Shown here: positions 10,713 through 20,596 of the stretch, in pieces
Layout: each line of letters opens with the position of its first letter
Position numbering within the stretch: the stretch's first letter is position 1
Source: Notolepis coatsorum
Lineage: Eukaryota; Chordata; Actinopteri; Aulopiformes; Paralepididae
Reading direction: 5' to 3'
Assembly (NCBI GenBank): GCA_963971535.1
Contig: OZ020589.1
Coordinates: forward strand, 71,146,843-71,210,842
DNA: 64,000 nucleotides
Notes under the pieces: model-generated
What the model saw: only the letters and a program-made list of their open reading frames with translations
What the model was told of the DNA's origin: nothing
The model's database searches: none
Position numbers and translations under genes: made by a program

Positions 10713-11198
10713 ACACTACACAACAACCATCAAACGCACATAGCACACACATCCACACGCACACACTCACTTTAAACAAACACACTGTAGCACCCACTCC
10801 CCACACTTTATAGCACACACTCACTTTAAACAATCACACTGTAGCACCCACTCCCCACACTTTATATTTATTGATAAAGGATTGCACTACAACTCGTACA
10901 CCTTACTGTAAATTGTACCTAAATTGTACCTCATCCCATTTCTGCTTTGCACTATATACAGGGCCGCCTGGGAGAAATGCGAGGCCCTGTGCGAGATTTA
11001 ACGCGAGCCCCCCCCCCCCCCCCCCCCCAAAAGGTTAAAAAAAAAGAAAAAAAAAATTATATATATATATATATATTTTTTTCCCCATACAGTCAACATA
11101 TTCTTAAATAATAGCGCTGCCCGAGGCGGGGCATGATACAGTCAACATATAGCAAAAGAGAGAGTGAGAGAGAGCTCCCGTTCTACAGTCAATATACA

Positions 11199-11201
11199 GT
11201 G

Positions 11202-11240
<39 letters not shown>

Positions 11241-11500
11241 ATTGGAAAGAAATTGAAATGCTATTTGGCCCTAAACAGAGAGTACACAGTGGCAGAATAC
11301 CTGAGCACTGTGACTGAAGATCCTTGACTATACAGACTCAGCGAGCACAGCCTAGCCATCGAGAAAGGCCGCCATAGGCAGACTGTGTGTGTTAGAAAGA
11401 GAGAGAGAGAGAGAGAGCATGTGTGTTAGAGAGAGAGCATGTATGAGAGAGAGAGAGAGAGAGAGAGAGCATGTGTGTGTGTGTGTTAGAGAGAGAGCAT
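11199..11500. repeat. (GA)n microsatellites
   Basis: Several AG runs (11204-11236, 11395-11418, 11450-11470) interspersed with GCATGTGTGTTAGAG units, all inside the hAT element. Confidence 0.9.
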
Positions 11501-12361
11501 GTATGAGAGATCCAAAAGGACAAAGATCAACACTTAAATCCAAAGAGAAGAGGGTCTATACCAGAGAAACCAAAGCAACAAGGAGCCAATGGCCGACATC
11601 AGCTAAATAGGCTAGCCAGGTACTGTGACACCAGGCCACACACAGCTTTGGCCAACGGCCCAACGCTACCCAAGCTACACAAACGACCAAGACATTCACA
11701 CACAGCACATGTCGTATCTCCAAATGTTGTGAAGTAGCATATGTTTTGCCTGGAAAAAAACATCGTTATTAACAAAACATTCGGGAGGGGAAGGAAGGAA
11801 GAGTGGGGTAATGTCATGACATTTTCATTAATCTTACCTGCACCAAGGAACGCAGGGCGAAAGGCCGTAACACAGGTCTCCACGTTGACGAAAGGCCTCT
11901 CGCTGTCGGGACAAAAATAAGCTGCTGCCAGAGCCTTGTCATGGTGCAGGCCCGACTACATCTTCTGTCAAAGATGATGTCGTAGTCAGAGTGCCAGAAC
12001 CCCCTGCTATTCTCACGGCTAATGTCAATGGTCGTAGCACAAGCTAACAGCTAACTCAAGGCTAACTGATAGCATCAAACGAACGTTCCCAGCCGAGCGC
12101 AGCCGGCAGTTAACGTCGAAGCTAAACAGCTAACTGGCTAACAGTTAGCTCAACCAGGCTATCGCTAACCATTAGCTAACGCAGAAGCAAGCTATGCGGC
12201 TACATACAGCCAGGTGCTGACACCAGGCACACACCGTTAGCTACTAGTAGTACTATTAGCTAGTCGGCCAGTTTAGCTCCAGAGAGTGAGAGAGAGAGAG
12301 AGAGAGAGCGATGTCCACGGCGGGAATAGAATAGAGTTAATAGAATAGGTTAAAAACTCAC

Positions 12362-12760
12362 CAAACGTCCAAGAGGATGGAGACAACCGCGTGGAGTTGA
12401 CGAAGTTCATCTGCCAAACGACCATCCTCTTCATCCTTGGCTGCAGGTTAGCTAACGCTAGATAGCCTTTAGCTAAGCTAGCTACTAGCCGACATCATCA
12501 TGGGCCATGGCTATATCCCGACTGCATCATGACAAGGCTCCGGCCATTTGTCCCGCCTTTCGTCAACGTTCCTTGGTGACTGACCGACTGATAATGACCG
12601 ACCTTGGCTGGCATAACTAAGCATAATAGTCAAAAGCTGCACGCGCGAAATATTCAAACGCAGCTGACTCTTCTTCTTCTTCTTCGTTTAAGTTTCCGGC
12701 GGCGTACTATGATGTAAGTAACCACTCCCTTCGTTGAAACCAATAGTATGTCTGCTGCAG
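12362..12760 (-). other. First-exon-like CpG-rich segment inside the hAT element
   Basis: Read on the minus strand, GAAGAAGAAGAAGAAG and CpG-rich sequence with CTAGCTTAGCTAAAGG lead to GGCAGATGAACTTCG, giving an ATG at 12410. Sixteen codons follow, ending in an apparent donor (TTTG then GTGAGT at 12362/12361). This is how a captured promoter plus first exon would look. A second minus-strand block (about 11842-11902) has an acceptor-like tract and a CAG-GTAAGA donor. No known protein is recognised; chance is possible. Confidence 0.3.
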
Positions 12761-12889
12761 AGCACCAGAGCTCCAATAGTGACCCAGGTGCAGACCCAGG
12801 AACAAGTCAGACACATTCTACAAACGTGTCTAATGTGAAATATATAAGCATATAAGCAAAACTAGATTTTAGGTATGTGATGAAAAAGG

Positions 12890-12984
12890 GCCTCGCGGGA
12901 AGGGGGGCCTCGCAAAAAAAAAAAAAAAAAAAGTATTTTTTTTTATTTTTTATTTTGCGAGGCCCCCCTTCCCGCGAGGCCCTG
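12890..12984. repeat. Subterminal hairpin of the hAT element
   Basis: CCTCGCGGGAAGGGGGGCC, followed by CTCGC, is mirrored by GGCCCCCCTTCCCGCGAGG, giving a stem of about 24 bp around an A/T-rich loop just inside the right terminus. Confidence 0.9.
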
Positions 12985-13265
12985 TGCGACCGCACTGCTC
13001 GCACACCCCCTGAGGCGGCCCTGACTATATAGTATTGTATATTAGTACACTGCATAGTATTGTATATTATATGGTAACTCAGTTATGTCTATTCTGCATC
13101 GAACATTGTACATATGTCTATACTGAACACTGTGACCTCATTTTCTACTTCTAATTTACATGCTATACTATGTTATGTGATACTATCTTGTCTAGCACAC
13201 TCTCTGGAGCGTAACAGTAAGAAGCATTTTGTATGAAAGTATTCTGTACTTCTGTATGACAACTA

Positions 13266-13690
13266 TTAAAGGGGAACTATCTTATAAATGGCCTTTTTCA
13301 GTGTTTAGCATTGTTTCCTAGCTATGTGGACTTATATTAATATGATCTATGTCTCTAATTCTCATATTGGCGCATTCTTCCAATTCTCCTCTCACAATAT
13401 TCACCCTCACTGAACTGAGTCATCTGAGAATGTGATGATTTGTGATGTCAGAGAGACACCGCTGCATGATAATGTCCCAGATGCCGCGAGTCCACACAGT
13501 GGTTTAGGAGCCCAGCCTCAAAACAGCTTAAGATCTTCAGGTAGAAAAATGCTGTTTTTGAGGACTTGATTAGAAATACAAAACAATGAATTAAAAAATA
13601 TATATAATTACAGAGGTGTTCCATAAACTCACAGGAATTGTGTAAAAGTGCCCAAATAGTGAACGAAATAGTAAAATAGTTCCCCTTTAA
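13266..13690. mobile_element. TTAA MITE, AGGGGAAC family, copy 2
   Basis: TTAAAGGGGAACTAT begins the element and ATAGTTCCCCTTTAA ends it. TTAA at both ends is the duplicated target: the L2 copy at 56534-56537 has a single TTAA at the same place. Length is 425 bp, close to the 431-bp copy at 47578-48008, with closely matching interiors. There is no coding capacity. Confidence 0.95.
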
Positions 13691-13912
13691 AGAAACTTGA
13701 AACAAATAGAATTTCCACCCATACGTTTCAATTGCCTCATGATATAGGTCAGTACGGTTAATGAATTTGGTGTCCTTATGAATGTACATGCAGACACCAC
13801 CTCCATACTTGTTTCTATCATTTCGGACTATTGAATAATTCTCCAACTCTATTTCAGGGTCTGCTACTGATGAATCAAGTTTAGTTTCAGAAAAACAAAG
13901 TATGAGTATCAA
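13691..13912 (-). pseudogene. LINE endonuclease domain, N-terminal part
   Basis: The minus strand reads LCFSETKLDSSV, then VRNDRNKYGGGVCMYIHKD and DLYHEAIETYGWKFY, the start of a CR1/L2-group apurinic endonuclease (SETKL holds the catalytic Glu). The frame runs into the L2/MITE junction and continues at 9280 downwards. The missing link between the two halves is explained by the L2 insertion. Confidence 0.82.
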
Positions 13913-14102
13913 GTATGAGTAAATTGTAATGAACCAAATGAGAATATCAATACAAATGTTTTTTTCTTTTTATCTTTGACTGTGAATAACACCATGCAAA
14001 AATTGACCAGACCTGAAAAATCGAAGCAAATGAATAAAGGAAAGATGATTAAACAGAAGGTTTTGTAGATACAGTACTGAATTCTGCCATCCGGACACAT
14101 GC
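13913..14102. mobile_element. Fragment of TTAA element family A
   Basis: About 180 bp (from GTAAATTGTAATGAACC to TGAATTCTGCCATC) match 46848-47022 closely and 22912-22950 in part. It is an internal piece of the element seen complete at 22261-23634. Confidence 0.75.
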
Positions 14103-14358
14103 AATTTGAAATATTAAATATTAAATATCAGGCCTAAAATGGTTATGCGATTAAAATGCGATTAATTAGATTACTTAATTACAAATCCTGTAATTAATTC
14201 GATAAATTTTTTTAATCGCCTGACAGCACTAATTAAAATGCGTCATAAACCATAACTGTCCAATCAATGATGTATAAGGTACTATTTCGACTTGTGTTCA
14301 CTTACCTGTGTCACCAGAAAGGGGCGCTGTTTTGCACGATACCCACGACGCATCTATT
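14103..14358. other. hAT-like end fragment and unassigned spacer
   Basis: 14140-14235 contains GCGATTAATTAGATTACTTA and ends AATCGCCTGACAGCACTAA, resembling the terminal region of a common vertebrate hAT MITE. The remaining bases show nothing recognisable. Confidence 0.45.
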
Positions 14359-15290
14359 TGAACACATTCGTGGCCAACCACGTATATATATATATCGTAT
14401 ATATACGTGGTAAGGTTGTTTTGGCTTTTATTCCATTGTAATATCCTACTCAATGTCTCGAGCGGCACTGCAGATTTACCCTACTCTTGGAATTCGGAAA
14501 AGTGCATTACCGGCCAGATCCTTGTAGGGGCGCTGTCTCGATAATGCAGTGTTCCCTGTTACAGACCGGTGTTTTATTTTATTTTATCATGGGTTATTTT
14601 TTTGTTAGCCTAAAGCTCTGCGTGTAGCCGATCGCCTGGAATAGTTTTTGGGACGCTGAATTCAGTATGCAGTAAAGGAATATAGCATCACCCAATGGAC
14701 ATATGGATCTATCAGATGGCGATCGATAACTGGGAGATCCTTTTTGCAGTCCAACCGGCCACAGGTAAGAGCAATTTGACGTCAATTTCATGCTGATCAG
14801 GCCTTGCTTTGATAGCCATCCACCCGGTCAGCGAATGAGGCTACTGAGGCTAATGCCGTTATTGGTAATCAATTATCAGAAACAACGTCCCACGCCCCCC
14901 CCCCCCCTTTCATGCATTCATGGTGGACCATGATACCGATAAAATGCATTTAGATTTTTAGCTCTAGCTTGTCTATAACCGAAACGCCATTCGATTTAAC
15001 GTTATCTTAGCACCCTATATCTCGCCTTCCAGGAAATAACCCAGAACATTGCGCTATATAGTATTCACCACGCTATAAAATGGGAATGTATTGATGAAGA
15101 AAATTATTTATTTAAGGCATATTGAAGGGACGGTTTATAGTGTCAATTGACAATGACAATGGACAGATAGCAATAATATAAAGTATAGATTTAGCTCTAC
15201 AAACAGCCTCACGCACAATGAAACCTTGTTATGATAAGCTGGCCATATAGAGTGAGATTAGACGGATCCCAGTGGCCGCCAATGTGTTAA
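14359..15290. mobile_element. Non-autonomous TTAA element, family P1, copy B
   Basis: It matches copies A and C along its length (for example ACCGGCCAGATCC at 14508 and ACAATGGACAGATAGCAATA near 15157). The right end is AATGTGTTAA; the left is TTGAACACATT, where the expected TTAA has mutated. Non-coding. Confidence 0.75.
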
Positions 15291-15600
15291 CAGTGGCACT
15301 TTTTTGTTTTGATTCACAGAGGAAATAGTCATTCTAATGAAATGTTGGCATCTAAAAAATATATTTGTATGTAATATGTGTGTTATGTTTTTTGTTTGTC
15401 TGTTTTTTGGTGAAGCACTGCTGTTGTCTTATAGAAGCCTCCTCTTATACACAGTCCTCATATCCCTCCTAGTTGCACACACAGAGGTCAGAGTGCAGGG
15501 TCGCCTACAGTGCAATGCCCCATGAGCAGTTTAAGATAAGATAAGACAAGATAAGATATTCCTATATTGATATCGATATTGGCATTACAATTTTTCAATC
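15291..15600. other. Spacer with one minisatellite unit
   Basis: 15457-15482 carries CACAGTCCTCATATCCCTCC plus TAGTTGCACACAC, a single unit of the 7010-7410 array. A short (AGATA)n-like run is at 15535-15560. No gene seen. Confidence 0.6.
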
Positions 15601-15906
15601 TTTCTTTTTTTTACATTTATTTAACCTTTATTTACCCAGGCAAGCAAGTACATTTTATTTATTGTGAAAAGTATGCATAATGTTGTGTTTTGGGGGGGGG
15701 GACCCTGCATATATCGGTATTGGTTGATATCGGTATCGGAAATTAAGAGTTGAACAATATTGGTATATCGGATATCGATAAAAAAGCCAATATCGAACAT
15801 TCCTAATTGATACCCTTTATTAAGGAAATAATTGGCATCATAGCAGCATGGGGGAGGGGATGTACAGGTATGGGCAGGGTAATAGGTGATAGTCTGACCA
15901 CTAAGG
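15600..15906. other. ATATCGGTAT-rich repeat remnant
   Basis: Several copies of TATCGGTAT/GATATCGATA-like motifs flank a poly-G run (15694-15703). This resembles interiors of fish DNA-transposon remnants, but no ends were identified. Confidence 0.4.
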
Positions 15907-16855
15907 GCTAGATCCACAAAGAATGGATTGCACAGTGCTAGTTGCACCCTTACTTACAATTCATTATGAATTGAAAATGGGGGACCCTGATGTAAACAAG
16001 ATGAAAGTATTTCTCTGGTCTGCATCCCCTTAACAATTGTGTGTATTGAGCCGTACTGTATTGTACCCATTCTGCAATCTGTTAATAAACTTTTCATTCA
16101 ATCAATCACCGCACAGATTGATTGATTGAATGAAAATCTTATTAACAGATTGCAGAATGGGTACAATACAGTACGGCTCAATACACACAATTGTTGAGGC
16201 TGGGTGGCGCAGCGGACATTGCGCTCGTCACCAACGCAAGAGACACCGGGTACGACTCCGGCTGTCGGCGTTGCCTCCGGCTTGGGCCGGCCGTCATACT
16301 AACTCAATTGGCAGAGTGGGTGGAAGTCGATGGGTGGTAATCTGGACGTTGTGGACAGCGACTCCTACAGGTCGGTTGGGGACGCCTGCACAGCAGAGAC
16401 AGGAAAATGGGGGGGGTAGTGTGAGCCTCCCACACGTTACACCTCGCCGAATGAGAGTCCGCGCTCGCAGGTGAAAAGATGTGACAGGCTGCCTCCACAT
16501 GTATCGGAGGTGACATGTGATGCAAGGCTTCTATCCTCCCTACAACCGACCAGTGTGGGGCATATGCAAGCAACGTTCAAGACAGGGGAGGGGAGAATTG
16601 GCACGGCTAAATTGGGATGGGAGAAAAAAATAATAATAGAAAAAGAGGAGAAAAAGTGGATACAAAATAAATTAAATTAATTAATTAATTAAAATAAATT
16701 AAAAAAGTATAATAAATACACACAATTGTTAAGGGGATGCAAACCAGAGAAAGACTTTCGTCTTGTTTACACCAGGGTCCCCCATTTTCAATTCATAATG
16801 AATTGTAAGTAAGGGTGCAACTAGCACTGTGCAATCCATTCTTTGTGGATCTAGC
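15907..16855. repeat. Large palindrome of LINE 3' tails, split by a SINE
   Basis: Left arm 15907-16113 and right arm 16120-16195 plus 16731-16855 are inverted copies. Each arm holds GCTAGATCCACAAAGAATGG and the 3' end of the (ATTG)n-tailed LINE family (CCTTAACAATTGT, ATTCTGCAATCTGTTAATAA), meeting tail to tail at about 16116. A SINE has inserted into the right arm. Confidence 0.9.
16196..16715 (+). mobile_element. tRNA-derived SINE with 15-bp TSD
   Basis: The head has Pol III promoter-like boxes TGGCGCAGCGG (A) and GGTACGACTCC (B). The body ends GGGAGAAAAAAATAATAATAG and an A/T-rich tail. ATACACACAATTGTT flanks it at 16181-16195 and 16716-16730. Its 3' half is shared with the SINE at 49377-49856 (GGTGAAAAGATG, GTGGATA). 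Confidence 0.93.
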
Positions 16856-17053
16856 TAAGTGTGTCTGACTCCACCTTACCACCTAACCTGCATAGACTAC
16901 AACGTACCCTCCTATCCAGAGCGTGTCTCCGGAGAGCAAATAGTGCTCCTGTAGTGGCTATTGAGTCATAATTCACGGCGTTCTAGCCTACATGGAAGGA
17001 CTGTTGTGTTTACTACATCTCCTGTGACTCTTAGCGGGGGATGACGTAATTGC

Positions 17054-17973
17054 TTAACACATTGGGGACGGACCACGGAGAAATCCGTGTTTCGAATCCA
17101 TGCGTTGTGGACAGAAGCACGGATATATCCGTGGGAAGTTGTTATTGCTTTTATTCCATTTTAATAACCTATTCAAGGTCGCCAAGCAGCACAGCAGATT
17201 TACCCTACTCTTTGAATTCGCCAACATGCAATACCGGCCAGATCCTCTTAGGGGCGCTATCGCGATAATAGAGTGTTCCCTGTGGCAGAAGTTGTCTTTC
17301 TTTTTTTGGATCTCTAATGTAGTTTTCTACTTATCTGAAGCGATAGCTATTGTCTGTTGCACGGGATACGTTTTGAATTGCGGATTTCACTATGCAATAA
17401 GGGGATTTATCATCAGCCAATGGACATATCGATCTACCAGATGGCAATCGATAACGGGGAAATGCTCGGGGGGATCCAACCGGCTCATCTGGCATTGTTT
17501 TGATAGCCATCCAGGCGATCGGCCTATGTGGCTAGTTAGACAAACACTGTTATTGGTAATCAATAATAATAAACAACGTCCCCCGCCCCTCCCCTTTCAT
17601 GCTTACATCCTTTGGGCTGGTGCCGATCATATGCAGTTTGAGTTATTTCTGTAGCATCTGTAAAACGGAAATGCCATTGGATATAACGTTAGCAGCTATT
17701 AGCTCTATATCTAGCCTTCCAGAAAATATACTAGTCCCAAATCCCGTATAACGCTTATATTCACGGCGCTATAAAATGAGAACCTATTGATGCATTTTTT
17801 TTCCTTTACGCCATTTTGAAGGGACGGTTTATGGACTCAATTGACAATGAGAATGGACAGATAGCAATACTATAAAGTATAGATTTAGCTGTACAAACAG
17901 CCCCACGTTTGTTTACATTCCCCGGTCCTCTTGCGATTAATTAGACTCAGCCCAATGGCTCTGAATGTGTTAA
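17054..17973. mobile_element. Non-autonomous TTAA element, family P1, copy C
   Basis: Ends TTAACACATTGGGG and GAATGTGTTAA with TTAA on both sides (17054-17057, 17970-17973). 920 bp, non-coding, best-preserved copy of the P1 family. It holds two CCGTG-type short repeats near the left end (ATCCGTG at 17088 and 17128). Confidence 0.85.
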
Positions 17974-18665
17974 GAAGAGACGAGTGAAAGTGGAATGCAA
18001 GCGTTGTTAGTTTTGTATCGGCAAGCGACTCCGTCTGTGCTATTATTACCGCACTCCTACACTCCTGTCTTTTTCTGGAAGTCCCAGGGATGGCTGCCTG
18101 GGATTGGTCGGAAAGTCACTGTTGACATTTGGAGAGACCAATAGAGGCAGCGGGGAAAGAAATCTGAATTCTTCCTAGGAATGGAGCGTGAGCGTGCATT
18201 TTGAGACGAGCGTGTAAGTAGTGATTTTAATCAATTGTAGGTAGTTGTTGGACATAATATAGCATTCATTCAGTTTCCGACAGTTTCTAGTGTTTGTGAA
18301 ATGTTTTTGCAGTGATTTTGATGATTCTGTTTCGCTTCAGCAAACATTTCAATGAGCCACGAGGCTACAAATTTTTTTTCCCGGAAACAGCGCTCGTCCA
18401 CAGCGCTAGTGCAGGGCCTCATGCCGGCGCTCGCCCCCGGGCATCCGTGTGTGTAAGGAGTGTAAGGATGTTTTTCTAAAAAGTGTATTTGCTGTTATTA
18501 GTGTATTGATTACTGGCTCATATTCTATATATTCTTTTTATTTGATCAACTCAGGCAGGAGATGGAGATGGATGGAATATCCGGCGCTCCTCGCGTAGCA
18601 AACACGCCTTCCTTTAGGCTGGCCAGCAGAAGGCAGCAGACCCGTTAGCTGAGGCTGTCAGGCCA
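17974..18665 (+). promoter_or_regulatory. Possible promoter/5' exon region
   Basis: GC-rich unique-looking DNA with an inverted CCAAT box (ATTGG, 18103-18107) and a direct one (CCAAT, 18138-18142), followed by ATGGAGCGTGAGCG at 18181 and a GTAAGT donor near 18211. A pyrimidine-poor but AG-ended site (TCAGGCAG) precedes GAGATGGAGATGG at 18556. This is the look of a host 5' region but no protein is recognised and all frames of the second block contain stops. Confidence 0.25.
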
Positions 18666-19057
18666 CGTCTATTCGAAACCCAAACGGTGCATGCTTCCGC
18701 GTTCGCGGTTTGCGCTCTGATTGGCAACTGCTGTTTCTGGTCGCACCAATCGTGTGACGGCAAGTTCTTTCGCCGGTTAAGCTTAGGCACTCTTTCGAAG
18801 TTGGTTAAGGTTAGAGTTCGTCTTCGAGCAGGGCGATAGAACTCCAGCCCTGATTCCAAACTCTAACCTTAACCAACTTCGAAAGAGTAGAGTCGCCTAA
18901 GCTTAACCAGTGATAAACTAGGCGTTAGGTAGTTTGCAGGCTGTTAGAGCCGGAAATGGGCGCGTCAGGCGATTGGGCGCACATGTCACATGACCAGAAA
19001 CGTCAGTGGCCAATCAGATTCGCAAAACGCATGCACCGTTTGGGTTTCGAATAGACG
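18666..19057. mobile_element. Foldback element with 11-bp TSD
   Basis: Termini CGTCTATTCGAAACCCAAAC and GTTTGGGTTTCGAATAGACG are perfect inverted repeats, and long imperfect arms continue toward the centre at about 18850 (AACCAACTTCGAAAGAGT and complement). CTGTCAGGCCA is duplicated at 18655-18665 and 19058-19068. Target duplications of 9-11 bp are typical of Mutator-like elements, so a MULE-type MITE is the best guess. Non-coding. Confidence 0.88.
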
Positions 19058-19419
19058 CTGTCAGGCCAGCAGAGATGGAGAGAGCAGTGGTACCTCGAGG
19101 AAGAGAACGGGGTAAGTTTGAATAATTTTTTTTATTCAATATACAATATATAAAATACAATAACATTTAAAAAAAAATATTCTAATCTGTCAGCTGTTCT
19201 ATATTGCCCACAAAATGTTCTAAATCTCATACTTTTTTGTATCCCATGGAAGGAAAGTTGTTGAAAATGCATTTGTTTGTTGATTGAAAGATTACTCAAA
19301 AGATTTTCTGTGACATGAAGAATAATAACAATAATAATCATGATAATCATACACATATTTTATATCATTAGAAAGCCCTAGTTGTTCTTTGTATATCTTA
19401 TCGTCTTATCTTCACTGTT
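19058..19419 (+). other. Short ATG block with donor; otherwise spacer
   Basis: ATG at 19074 opens MERAVVPRGRE and is followed by a strong GGTAAGT donor at about 19109. It could be a first coding exon, interrupted upstream by the foldback element. The rest, to 19419, is AT-rich with nothing recognised. Confidence 0.25.
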
Positions 19420-19575
19420 TATTTTTTGCCAATATTTAGGTCCTCATAGAGAGGGTGGGAGGGGTTCTCCAAGATAGCGGTCAGCTTCGTTCTCATCTTC
19501 CTCCCTGCCACCACCTCTAGTTTGACCAGCTCGACAACCACCATGGAGCTAGCCTTCCTCACCAGCGTGTAAATT
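19420..19575 (-). pseudogene. Rex1-like LINE C-terminal fragment
   Basis: The minus strand reads TLVRKASSMVV, then RKMRTKLTAILENPSHPLYED, a hallmark of the C-terminal region of Rex1/CR1-group LINE proteins just before the 3' UTR. Only about 50 codons remain. The same region, in a different copy, is found at 38240-38500 on the plus strand. Confidence 0.75.
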
Positions 19576-19686
19576 TTTTGGGGGGGTTCAATGCCTTGCT
19601 CAAGGGCACTTAGGCAGAGATGGTGGGCACCATAGATGTAATACAAGCCACCCTTCAATCTCGAGCTCACAGCTGGGATACACCCT

Positions 19687-20590
19687 CAAGTCAAGTCAAG
19701 TCAAGAGTTTTATTTGTCACGGCATACAAGCATACAGTGAAATGCGGGGGGTCATGCCCGCAGCGATGTGCAACACAAGTAATAAGACAGGAATGAGAAT
19801 AGGACATTTGTGCAATAATACAATGTGCAATAATACAATGCAATAATACAAGTAATAATAATAACAGCCAGTATATGTACATAAAGTTTACAAGAGCATG
19901 GTAAGACATGCTAGGTCCTGCGATAGTGCAATACACAGTTAGCTACAGATGAGGCACTGGGTCTTATGTACACTACTATACAATGCTATGCTATACAATC
20001 TACAGTTATACTATGTGTCCTTATGCTACAGTAGCTTGCTATATCCTTCTGTTTACTATACAAGAACCACTCCCATTCTTATTTTTTAAAGTGACCTTTT
20101 CATTGTGTAAGGTGACCGTTGAGTGTGGGCGTGTGCAGCATGTGTGTGTGTGTGTTCATGCTACAGTAAAGTGACTGCTTAGTGTGTGAGCGTATACAGT
20201 GTGTGTGCTCATGTGTGCTTGTGTGTGGAGAGTTCAGTGTTCAAGACTCTGATGGCCTGGGGGAAGAAGCTGAGCCGAAGTCTCTCTGTCCTAGTTGCTG
20301 GTGTTCGCAGGCGTTTGCCTGACTGCAGCAGCTTGAACAGGCTGTTGTTGGGGTGGTGAGGGTCTTTCATTATTCTGCAGGCTCTGGATTTGCACCTCTT
20401 GTTATATAAGGCCTGCAGGGGTGGTAGTGCAATACCCGTGGTACGCTCGGCTGAGCGCACCACTCTCTGTAGGGCCCTCTTGTCCTGTGCCGTGCTGTTT
20501 CCATACCAGTCAGTGATGTTTCCAGTCAAGATGCTCTCTACAGCTCCGGAGTAGCTGTAGAGAGCTACCCTCCTGTCTGTGCCAGGGATG
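19687..20590 (-). pseudogene. L2-group LINE 3' fragment
   Basis: On the minus strand the fragment holds the C-terminus of an L2-type protein (ILTGNITDWYGNSTAQDK, SAERTTGIALPPLQALYNK, HPNNSLFKLL, FFPQAIRVLN) followed by about 500 bp of 3' UTR. It ends in a tail of ACTTG repeats (19687-19708 read as CAAGT on the plus strand). It represents a subfamily distinct from the copies at 9288 and 54831. The 5' truncation at 20590 abuts a plus-strand LINE head to head. Confidence 0.85.
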
Positions 20591-20596
20591 GAACCA

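Larger units (their letters stand above)
10959..13023. mobile_element. Non-autonomous hAT element, 8-bp TSD ACTATATA
   Basis: The ends are CAGGGCCGCC and GGCGGCCCTG, perfect inverted termini of hAT type. The 8-bp duplications ACTATATA at 10951-10958 and 13024-13031 flank it. The L2 copy at 56288-56295 shows the unoccupied site. No transposase is present. The interior is unusual: GA microsatellites, GCTAAC-rich sequence, an inverted pair (about 11880-11960 and 12505-12575) and a CpG-rich, first-exon-like stretch on the minus strand. Confidence 0.93.
9288..13702 (+). mobile_element. L2 LINE copy 1 with two nested insertions
   Basis: A 5'-truncated L2-clade LINE. It consists of a reverse-transcriptase ORF (9297-10712), then a 3' UTR matching the copy at 54831-56560, interrupted by a hAT element at 10959-13023 and a TTAA MITE at 13266-13690. 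The 3' end resumes after the MITE as AGAAACTTGAAAC. It lies within an antisense LINE endonuclease (8701-9280 and 13691-13912). CAAAT occurs at both outer junctions and may be the target duplication. A run of 14 G residues marks the 5' junction. Confidence 0.88.

Noticed and set aside
16130..16474. 114-codon frame over the SINE
   Set aside because: It spans the LINE-tail and SINE junction; coding is accidental.
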